From positions 46,256 to 110,255 of the forward strand of contig RDXN01000050.1 of the NCBI GenBank assembly GCA_004292855.1: a stretch of DNA of 64,000 nucleotides. Direction: 5' to 3'. The position numbers were made by a program, and so were the translations under genes. Position 1 is the stretch's first letter; each line of letters starts with the position of its first letter. The notes beneath the pieces are model-generated. The model was not told the DNA's origin and did no database searches. It saw nothing but the letters and a program-made list of their open reading frames with translations. This document shows, piece by piece, positions 58,217 through 64,000 of the stretch. Source of the DNA: Cytophagales bacterium. Its GTDB lineage: Bacteria; Bacteroidota; Bacteroidia; Cytophagales; Spirosomataceae.

Positions 58217-59503
58217 ATGCGAACAAAACAGATCACGGCAACGGTTATTCTGGACACCCGACGCGCCAAAGATGGCGGCACTTACCCCATTAAGCTACGG
58301 ATAACTTACGGTGGACAGCGCGATTATTTCCCACTTGGTGAAACCTGTGACTGCACCCCCGAAACCTGGGAGATAGTCTTAAAACAAAAGGGGGGTGGTA
58401 AAGCTGTTCACGATATACGTCAGCAAAAAGCCGAAGCCGAGGGCAGAGCCGCAAAGATCATTCAGCAGTTCAAAGCGATGGACCGGCCTTTCACGTTCGA
58501 TGCCTTCCGTAAAGCCTACCTTATCGAAGCCGACCCAGGACAGGTGCGGAAGCAAAACGACGACGTTTTTGCGGCAATCAAGACTTATGCCGAAACGCTG
58601 AAAGAAGAAGGCCGGATTTCTTCGGGGCAGTCTTACGATTGTTTGTTGAGTTCGCTCCGCAAATTTCATGGTCGTAAACGGCTAACCTTTGCCGAGGTAA
58701 ACCCGGCTTTTCTGAAACGGTATCATAAGTTTATGGAAACTGAGGGAGGCAAGAAAGGAAATGGCCAACGGGCCGCAGGAATCGGTATATACATGAGAAA
58801 CTTCCGGCGCATCCTCAATATAGCTGTTGACAGCAAGATTATTCTGGCTGAGGATTACCCGTTTGGCCCTCCCGACAAAGGTAAGTACCAGCCACCAACC
58901 GGCGGCAATGTTAAGAAAGCTCTCAGTATCGAACAGGTACGAGCCTTGCGAGATTACCCCTTACCCGATGGTAGCCGCATTGCTCGTGGTCGTGACCTTT
59001 GGTACTTCTCTTTTATCTGCAATGGCATGAATATGAAGGACATTTGTTTGCTCCGATGGTCTGATATTGATGGAGATGTGATGCACTTTCTGCGGGCCAA
59101 AACCAGTAAAACAGCCAAAGAGCAAAAATATATCCGGGTGATACTCGAACGACCAGCTTTAGAAATTATCGCCCGTTGGAGCAACCCTGATAAGCGTCCT
59201 TCTGCTTACGTCTTTCCATTTATGAAAGTAGGAGCTACCCCCTTGCAGGTACGCTACATTACACAGGACGTTACCAGTTCGGTCAACGATGCGGTAAAGC
59301 AGGTTGCCGCCGAATTAGATATTAACCAACCTATTACAACTTATTGGGCAAGGCATAGCTGGGCTACTCAGATGATGAAAGAGAACGCCCCCGTTAAAAT
59401 CATTCAGGATGGTTTGGGGCATACCTCGTTGGCCATGACCAGCCGATATACAGATGAATTGCCTGTTGAGACACAGCGTAAATATTCATCTACATTGATC
59501 TAA
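58217..59503 (+). CDS. Tyrosine recombinase/phage integrase
   Basis: A 428-residue site-specific recombinase. The N-terminal arm-binding segment is MRTKQITATVILDTRRAKD, the Bacteroidota integrase type. A SAM-like core-binding domain spans about 120-230. The catalytic domain has Arg in LCLLRWSDIDG-like DICLLRWSDI, HxxR in TTYWARHSWATQM, GHTSLAMTSRY, and the Tyr nucleophile in TSRYTDELPVE. It should drive integration and excision of the element that starts at the tRNA-Thr fragment. ATG 58217 was chosen; the longer frame upstream is AT-rich with poor codons. Confidence 0.92.
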   Translation: MRTKQITATVILDTRRAKDGGTYPIKLRITYGGQRDYFPLGETCDCTPETWEIVLKQKGGGKAVHDIRQQKAEAEGRAAKIIQQFKAMDRPFTFDAFRKAYLIEADPGQVRKQNDDVFAAIKTYAETLKEEGRISSGQSYDCLLSSLRKFHGRKRLTFAEVNPAFLKRYHKFMETEGGKKGNGQRAAGIGIYMRNFRRILNIAVDSKIILAEDYPFGPPDKGKYQPPTGGNVKKALSIEQVRALRDYPLPDGSRIARGRDLWYFSFICNGMNMKDICLLRWSDIDGDVMHFLRAKTSKTAKEQKYIRVILERPALEIIARWSNPDKRPSAYVFPFMKVGATPLQVRYITQDVTSSVNDAVKQVAAELDINQPITTYWARHSWATQMMKENAPVKIIQDGLGHTSLAMTSRYTDELPVETQRKYSSTLI

Positions 59504-59541
59504 TTGGGTTGATACAGATGTTAGCCTATTAGGTCTGTTTT

Positions 59542-59549
59542 TACCTTTG
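59542..59549 (+). promoter_or_regulatory. -7 box TACCTTTG before regulator pair
   Basis: TACCTTTG fits TAnnTTTG. It lies 81 bases before ATG 59631 and 39 bases after the integrase stop. Confidence 0.45.
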
Positions 59550-59630
59550 TCTAGCTAATGACCGTAACGTCTAAAAGTGGTTCATACAGACAATACCCGA
59601 CTTAACGCCTGCCAGACAGTGGTAATAACA

Positions 59631-59858
59631 ATGGCACCAAAGAAAACACAGGTCGAGAAAATGAACGCGGTGATTGATCTCATCGCGCAAACGAACCGGA
59701 TGCTCGACAAGGCCACCACGCAGGATGACAAATTACAGGTAGCCCAATTCGAGCGGTTAAAAGCGCAGTTTGTCGGGCAATTAGTTGAATTGATAGGAGC
59801 TAACCGGCAACCTATTGAAGTGGCCCGAAAGGGTGCAGCTCGTAAAGATTATCACTAA
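59631..59858 (+). CDS. Small helical protein next to HigA-type gene
   Basis: A 75-residue protein (MAPKKTQVEKMNAVIDLIAQ...) that is mostly helical with alternating charge and a basic tail, ARKGAARKDYH. It sits where a HigB toxin would normally lie, but shows none of the RelE/HigB strand motifs. Its stop (TAATG) overlaps the ATG of the HigA-type gene by one base, so translation is coupled. No family recognised. It may be a novel partner, an accessory regulator, or unrelated. Confidence 0.5.
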   Translation: MAPKKTQVEKMNAVIDLIAQTNRMLDKATTQDDKLQVAQFERLKAQFVGQLVELIGANRQPIEVARKGAARKDYH

Positions 59859-60202
59859 TGATGCTCGATCAAAACATAAGTGAGATTTTCTTAGCCGAAC
59901 CTATCCACCCCGGCGAAATGCTACAAGATGAATTAGAAGCTCGTTCGCTCTCTCAGCGCGAATTAGCAGCACAATTAGGGGTTTCCCCTGCTTTTGTGAA
60001 TGCGTTGATTCACGGACGTAAAAGCGTGTCGGTTTCGTTGGCTATGAAGTTAGAGAAGGCGTTAGAAATAAATGCCTCGTTCTGGCTGAATGCCCAGCGG
60101 AATAACAATCGAACTTTAGCTTATCAGAAGGCTAAACAAGAGTTGGAGCATTTGCACGTGCCAGCCGCCCGTCATGCCGAGCTGTTGCAGGCTGTGGCTT
60201 AG
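59858..60202 (+). CDS. higA: HigA-type XRE antitoxin/regulator
   Basis: A 114-residue helix-turn-helix protein. The signature EPIHPGEMLQDELEARSLSQRELAAQLGVSPAFVNALIHGRKSVSVSLAMKLEKALEINASFWLNAQ matches the HigA family, including the characteristic HPGExLxDEL start. HigA normally neutralises HigB and represses its own operon. Here no HigB is visible on either side, so it may regulate the element instead. It is coupled to the 75-residue gene upstream. Confidence 0.82.
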   Translation: MMLDQNISEIFLAEPIHPGEMLQDELEARSLSQRELAAQLGVSPAFVNALIHGRKSVSVSLAMKLEKALEINASFWLNAQRNNNRTLAYQKAKQELEHLHVPAARHAELLQAVA

Positions 60203-60273
60203 GCATTACCCGTAAGAAAGCTCCGGCCTGACTGCCATCAGAATGGGGAAGAAACTTGATAAGCACGATAATA

Positions 60274-61353
60274 ATGGATGAAATGCCCGTAGAGTTTTCT
60301 GTAAATGGAAAAATCAACCTAACTCATATTCTGGCAGCCAATCAAATAAATGGTAAACTCAACGAGCCAGAAATATTTGATAATACTCCTGGCCTGATTG
60401 AGGGGTTAGATGGCGATACGTTTAAAGCGTTTTCAGTCCCACGTAATCAGTGGCCGTATTTGGGACGTAATCCAGTAGTTGTTGAAACGACAAACGGCGA
60501 TCTTTATCTGAGCAGGTTTGATAAACTAGAAAATGATAAAATATACATCGCCCCTGATGATACATCTAAAGACGGACTAACTCTCAATTGTAAGGATATT
60601 AACACAGTCTATGTAGCCGAAAATCTACACCCCACCGAACGGTTACATTTTGTAGATGCCCTTAATAACAACTACGAATATTGTACAGAACACCATTTAT
60701 TTGAGTGCATTGAACAATGGCAGAAGGGGTCAGAAAGGGTTAACCGCCCGGTCGAGGTAATAACTCTCATGGACTTGTCTTATGAGTCTTTAAAAGCGGA
60801 ATTGAGAACCGCCAAAGATTTGGCCGAGTTAGAGCAAATCCAAAGCGAAATAGAAAACTCATTACAAGTGCGGTTTGTCCTCTTACCTCAACAAATATCC
60901 CCCGTTTTATCAGCTAAATACCAAACGCTATTAGAAACAAGACTACCAAAATGGGTTGCCCTCCGAGATGAGACAAATGAACGAATAAAGAAGTTAACAC
61001 CATCTAAAATAGTCAGTGTGTTTGCTGATCTTCTCAACCCCCAAAACGTCAATGTTCTGGTTTTAATGTCATATCTAAAACGAGATTATAGAAATCTCCG
61101 TAAAAAGAAAAAATATGCCTATCTTCTCTATGCTCTCCATGATTTGGGCTATCTTCTGGAACACCCGGATGAAATGGTCAAGGATAAACTCATTGAACTA
61201 TTGAAATCTGAATTTGACAATGTTGGAACAAGACAGAATATTGAAAGCCATCTTCATAATATTCGCTACAATGCCAAAGCTAAAGATCGTGCTGAAATAC
61301 AGGCGATTACAAATCATATTAAATCATCCATAAGAAACGATAATACAGTTTAA
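60274..61353 (+). CDS. Element protein of unknown function
   Basis: A 359-residue AT-rich gene product. Residues about 35-115 (TFKAFSVPRNQWPYLGRNPVVVETTNGDLYLSRFD ... KDINTVYVAE) vaguely resemble a degenerate S24/LexA-type beta domain, but the expected Ser-Lys pair cannot be placed, so this is tentative. The second half is helical and highly charged (LKRDYRNLRKKKKYAYLLYALHDLGYLLEHPDE). No helix-turn-helix is seen. ATG 60274 was chosen over TTG 60256. It is followed by the excisionase-like gene at 74 bases. Confidence 0.5.
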   Translation: MDEMPVEFSVNGKINLTHILAANQINGKLNEPEIFDNTPGLIEGLDGDTFKAFSVPRNQWPYLGRNPVVVETTNGDLYLSRFDKLENDKIYIAPDDTSKDGLTLNCKDINTVYVAENLHPTERLHFVDALNNNYEYCTEHHLFECIEQWQKGSERVNRPVEVITLMDLSYESLKAELRTAKDLAELEQIQSEIENSLQVRFVLLPQQISPVLSAKYQTLLETRLPKWVALRDETNERIKKLTPSKIVSVFADLLNPQNVNVLVLMSYLKRDYRNLRKKKKYAYLLYALHDLGYLLEHPDEMVKDKLIELLKSEFDNVGTRQNIESHLHNIRYNAKAKDRAEIQAITNHIKSSIRNDNTV

Positions 61354-61427
61354 TTGCTTTTCTCTTGCAGTAATAAATGCAAGTTTATGGCCGCTGACCT
61401 TTGCTCCGAACTAAATAAAAGAGCAAG

Positions 61428-61718
61428 GTGATAGAGAATCCCTACACTATAATTGATCGGCGTTTCAGCCGAATCGAAGCGCAGCAGGAGAAGATTTTAG
61501 AACTTCTCGCTTCATTCACTAATCCTACCCCCACACCAATCGCGCCTGTAACGTCCTCAAAGCAGTTGCAGGAAATGACGGGTTGGCCACGCGGAACATT
61601 TTATGCGAAAGTAGCCGAAATGCCCGAAGGAGTAGTCATTCGGGGCCGTAGCAAGCGGCTTATGTTCAACACGGCCCCACTGATGGCATGGCTTCAATCC
61701 CCCACTACGAAGCCATGA
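61428..61718 (+). CDS. Excisionase/AlpA-like helix-turn-helix protein
   Basis: A 96-residue protein. The C-terminal half, SSKQLQEMTGWPRGTFYAKVAEMPEGVVIRGRSKRLMFNTAPLMAWL, has the winged-helix pattern of excisionase (Xis/AlpA/MerR-like) proteins. The N-terminal helix RRFSRIEAQQEKILELLASF is the coiled part often seen in Bacteroidota element proteins. It probably binds DNA at the att site or a promoter. The start is GTG 61428. The end overlaps the VRR-NUC start by ATGA. Confidence 0.75.
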   Translation: MIENPYTIIDRRFSRIEAQQEKILELLASFTNPTPTPIAPVTSSKQLQEMTGWPRGTFYAKVAEMPEGVVIRGRSKRLMFNTAPLMAWLQSPTTKP

Positions 61719-62248
61719 GCCAGCCACAACAACCCGACCCCGAATGGGCGGCTTATCGTGAGCAAATTCTTACGCTGACAGCCCCAAAGCCAAAACGGGA
61801 AAAGAAGCCCGTTTTTATCCCATCCACCGCCTTAAAACTACTCAACGACCTTGCCGACCGACGCAAGCGAGAGGAACACCCAGATAAGCCGCGCCTAACT
61901 AAATCGTATTACCGCGACGATACCACAAACGGCCTGACCGAGTGCGTTATGGCGTGGCTCGAACTCAACGACCATGCCCCGGCACGAATCAACACGACCG
62001 GAATTTATGACGAGAAGATGGGCCGTTATCGGAAGTCCGGCGCAACCGTTGGGGTTCCTGATATTTTGGCATCTGTGGAGGGTCGTTTTGTTGGTTTGGA
62101 AATAAAATTTGGTGCCGACAAATTGCGACCAGACCAGATTGCTTTCGCTGCCAAAATCCGTAAATCCGGTGGAGTTTTTGTTGAGGTACGAACCTTCGAC
62201 GGTTTTATGGCGTGGTACAACAATTATACCCGACCACCCTTTCAGTAA
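61715..62248 (+). CDS. VRR-NUC domain nuclease
   Basis: A 177-residue protein of the PD-(D/E)xK family. VRR-NUC residues are readable: Glu in LTECVMAWLELND, Asp in ATVGVPDILASVEG, the E-x-K pair in FVGLEIKFGAD, and Gln in LRPDQIAFAA. Phage and plasmid members of this group act as structure-specific nucleases (Holliday-junction or replication-fork type). It is coupled to the excisionase-like gene (ATGA overlap). A GGTCGGCC hairpin follows its stop. Confidence 0.85.
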   Translation: MSQPQQPDPEWAAYREQILTLTAPKPKREKKPVFIPSTALKLLNDLADRRKREEHPDKPRLTKSYYRDDTTNGLTECVMAWLELNDHAPARINTTGIYDEKMGRYRKSGATVGVPDILASVEGRFVGLEIKFGADKLRPDQIAFAAKIRKSGGVFVEVRTFDGFMAWYNNYTRPPFQ

Positions 62249-62263
62249 CGTAAAATCGTGAAC

Positions 62264-62289
62264 GGTCGGCCTTGTTGCAGGGGCCGACC
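62264..62289 (+). terminator. Hairpin after VRR-NUC gene
   Basis: GGTCGGCC (62264-62271) pairs perfectly with GGCCGACC (62282-62289) around a 10-base loop, without a clear T-tract. Confidence 0.5.
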
Positions 62290-62321
62290 ATTCGCTATAA
62301 TCCCAAAACGATTGAAGACTT

Positions 62322-63236
62322 ATGATACGTAAACAAGGTTCGGTTCTTGATGAACTCCCTACTAAAGCACACATTTCGATCAACTGGAATAGTTTGTCAC
62401 AATTCAACTTTGACAAGTTGGGCACGGAGGGTATTGTACTCTTTCAGTTCTTAGCGTTCAATTGCGCCAGACAGAAGCCAGAACTTGAAGGATGGTTTTA
62501 TCATTCAAAAGATGAGATCAGAAAAAAGTTAGGCATCAACCGCGAACGGCTGGACAGCCTCGCCAAGAAACTCGAAAATATGGGTTTACTGGAAAAACGG
62601 TTGAGGGGCGTACCTGCCCGACTGTTCTACCGAATCCGGTTCGATGAACTAACCAAGCCTGAGAAGTTAATATTGATATACAAAAGACCGACTCCTGAAC
62701 AGATCGAGGAATTAAAAGAACTGTTTCAACGGTGTGTCGATGGCATTGCTCCTAAAACATCCACACAGGTCAAAGCCGAAAACATAGCGAAGCAACGAGC
62801 CGAGAATGTACTAAGCGGACTGGTTAGGCAATTTCAACATAGGAGAGAGGGGTATAATAAGGAATCCGAAAGTACGAAACTGACTCGAATCTTGGAGAAC
62901 GCCCCTATTGCAACAAAGCCGAGTCAGGTAACAATGGTCCAAAACCTACTAAAACACTATACTGAGGAACAGATTTATCAGGCTTTCCGACCCTACTGTG
63001 ATGTAGTGAATTTTTCATACGGCGGTGTGCCAGCCAATAACAGAATGCCTTTGGACTTAGAGCCACCCAAAAGAGACACTCTATCGTATTTCCTTTCAGA
63101 GAAGCGGGACCATGAAGTTTTTTTGCGCTGTTCTACAGCGAGCTATTCGTATGGTTATACACCTTCGGCTACCACCAAACCCCAACGAGAAGAACGGCCA
63201 TTTGAGGGTGAAAGCAGTGATGATCTGCCATTCTGA
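62322..63236 (+). CDS. Replication-type winged-helix protein with SSB-like C-terminal tail
   Basis: A 304-residue protein. Residues about 25-115 form a winged-helix domain: LGTEGIVLFQFLAFNCARQ, then HSKDEIRKKLGINRERLDSLAKKLENMGLLEKRLRG, as in phage or plasmid replisome organisers. A coiled middle part follows (VKAENIAKQRAENVLSGLVRQFQ). The last residues, EGESSDDLPF, match the acidic DDLPF tail by which Bacteroidota SSB recruits partners. Downstream lies an iteron-like array. It is probably an initiator or loader. No primase or helicase motif is visible. Confidence 0.65.
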   Translation: MIRKQGSVLDELPTKAHISINWNSLSQFNFDKLGTEGIVLFQFLAFNCARQKPELEGWFYHSKDEIRKKLGINRERLDSLAKKLENMGLLEKRLRGVPARLFYRIRFDELTKPEKLILIYKRPTPEQIEELKELFQRCVDGIAPKTSTQVKAENIAKQRAENVLSGLVRQFQHRREGYNKESESTKLTRILENAPIATKPSQVTMVQNLLKHYTEEQIYQAFRPYCDVVNFSYGGVPANNRMPLDLEPPKRDTLSYFLSEKRDHEVFLRCSTASYSYGYTPSATTKPQREERPFEGESSDDLPF

Positions 63237-63243
63237 TTATTCA

Positions 63244-63359
63244 GTTGTCGGGATTCCACTTATCTATTTTTCAGTTAACGGAATCCCGACAACAATAGGT
63301 GGAATCCTGACAACTGAGTTATCAGCATCCCGCTAACATGATCGTTGAATCCCGACAGC
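63244..63359. repeat. Iteron-like array GGAATCCCGACAAC
   Basis: Copies: 63244-63257 (inverted, GTTGTCGGGATTCC), 63280-63293, 63301-63314 (one change), 63324-63337 (AGCATCCCGCTAAC) and 63346-63359 (TGAATCCCGACAGC). The direct copies start at steps of 21, 23 and 22 bases, two helical turns. The array begins directly after the replication-type gene and could be an origin or operator. Confidence 0.75.
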
Positions 63360-63410
63360 ATAATATGATACAGGTAATAATAGTACACGATAATATTAAG
63401 GATACAGAAT

Positions 63411-63459
63411 AAAGAAAAAAAAAGAAGCTGTCGTCGAACGGGCGAGGACTGACGACGGC
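63411..63459 (-). terminator. Intrinsic terminator of the 63484 gene
   Basis: GCTGTCGTC (63427-63435) pairs with GACGACGGC (63451-63459) with one G-T pair. On the minus strand the stem is followed by a long T-rich run. Confidence 0.8.
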
Positions 63460-63483
63460 TTTGCCTTGCCTTTATAACTGTTA

Positions 63484-63852
63484 CTAACTGCCTTGAATCA
63501 ACAACGGTTTGGCAACCATCGGACTGACCCAGTATTCGCTACGGGTGCGACGTTTAACAAGATCATACTGCATCAATTCTCCAACTCCAACCGATAGCGT
63601 ACTGACAGGATGCGGGAACAATCGCTTCACCTCGTTCAACGGGCAATAAACCGACCCGTCAGATTTCATCTTCGCACACATATAAACCAGCACCCTAAGC
63701 GCAGCCGGTGAAAGCATAGCCATCATTGCCAGGGCATAGTCGGATGGCTGAAACACGGTCAATACCGCCGTGCTTTCGGGTTGCCCAAATGGATTGACTT
63801 TATAGTGGGGTGCCTTTCGTAAAAGCCTCTTCTTAGGTGGGCCGTATGTCAT
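63484..63852 (-). CDS. Winged-helix protein, RepL-like
   Basis: A 122-residue protein. After a basic N-terminus (MTYGPPKKRLLRKAPHYKVNP) it has a winged-helix pattern, MMAMLSPAALRVLVYMCAKMKSDGSVYCPLNEVKRLF, then STLSVGVGELMQYDLVKRRTRSEYWVSPMVAKPLL. This resembles plasmid RepL-type or MarR-like regulators, where the end strand reads YWVNP. It may be a second initiator or copy-control protein of the element. It faces the iteron array from the other side. The call is tentative. Confidence 0.55.
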   Translation of the reverse strand: MTYGPPKKRLLRKAPHYKVNPFGQPESTAVLTVFQPSDYALAMMAMLSPAALRVLVYMCAKMKSDGSVYCPLNEVKRLFPHPVSTLSVGVGELMQYDLVKRRTRSEYWVSPMVAKPLLIQGS

Positions 63853-64000
63853 GTGCTTGTTGTTCAGTGTTCTACCCTACAACAAACGAACGAAAGTAAG
63901 ATGGTTCTTTGACAATTTCTGGGGTTAGATAGCTTGCGCCAGCACCCGGAGTCGCAAATGCTTAAAATTAGGCAAGCCAAAACTCACCCGTTTCAGATAC

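Overview
The window reads as a chromosome segment from a Bacteroidota bacterium, most likely Cytophagales and close to Spirosoma or Rudanella. Four observations support this: type IX secretion C-terminal sorting domains on large secreted proteins, a SusD lipoprotein, many TAnnTTTG -7 boxes of the Bacteroidota sigma factor, and families typical of the phylum (DUF4199, DUF983, DUF6934, GldE-like CNNM proteins). Base composition is fairly GC-rich up to about 58 kb and clearly more AT-rich after that.

Layout. 1-3.5 kb: the 3' part of a secreted M43 metalloprotease, a trypsin-like protease and an M20 deacylase. 3.6-11.2 kb: a long minus-strand cluster for cytochrome c maturation, ccmB-ccmC-(ccmD-like)-ccmE-ccmF. 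A RelE-type toxin-antitoxin pair sits between ccmE and ccmF, joined on all sides by 4-base ATGA overlaps. Downstream of ccmF come a DUF6934 gene, a 55-residue gene, a small membrane protein and a CNNM/CorC-like membrane protein. 11.2-14.2 kb: sugar epimerase, PfkB kinase, lipoprotein. 14.5-17 kb: feoAB iron uptake. 17-26.2 kb: a T9SS protein, an AraC regulator, DUF983, an S41 peptidase and a sigma factor/TPR/CHAT-protease group. 26.3-33.1 kb: an 857-residue protein of unknown function, an XRE regulator, GNAT, GT2 and a tRNA methyltransferase. 33.2-42.4 kb: secreted and carbohydrate-active proteins (GalM, GH43), a DUF559 nuclease-like gene, an M16 protease, EamA, LuxR-type and DUF4199 genes. 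42.5-57.998 kb: a PVC-type cytochrome c, DUF3800, a GH-like T9SS protein, prfC, an orphan susD, redox genes and a metalloprotease. 58.0-64.0 kb: the left part of an integrative element. It opens with a partial tRNA-Thr sequence and a tyrosine recombinase, followed by a HigA-type regulator, an unknown protein, an excisionase-like gene, a VRR-NUC nuclease, a replication-type protein ending in an SSB-like tail, an iteron-like array and a second winged-helix protein. The element runs off the right edge.

How the genes work together. CcmB/C/D/E/F export and attach heme to c-type cytochromes; the CxxCH protein at 42.6-45.6 kb is one possible client, and FeoAB supplies ferrous iron. CcmA and the thiol-reduction parts (CcmG/H) are not in the window.

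Intergenic DNA is unusually rich in palindromic and tandem repeats: GTTTCA arrays at three loci, GCCCCGTCGGGGC palindromes, a 100-bp palindrome whose ends supply two stop codons, and an 18-bp tandem repeat. Some such sequence also lies in frame inside ccmF. No gene-free stretch exceeds 300 bases; the longest (14228-14526) holds a 26-bp inverted repeat and the feo promoter. I found no complete tRNA, rRNA or CRISPR array. Product calls rest on recognised motifs and family memory, not on database searches.
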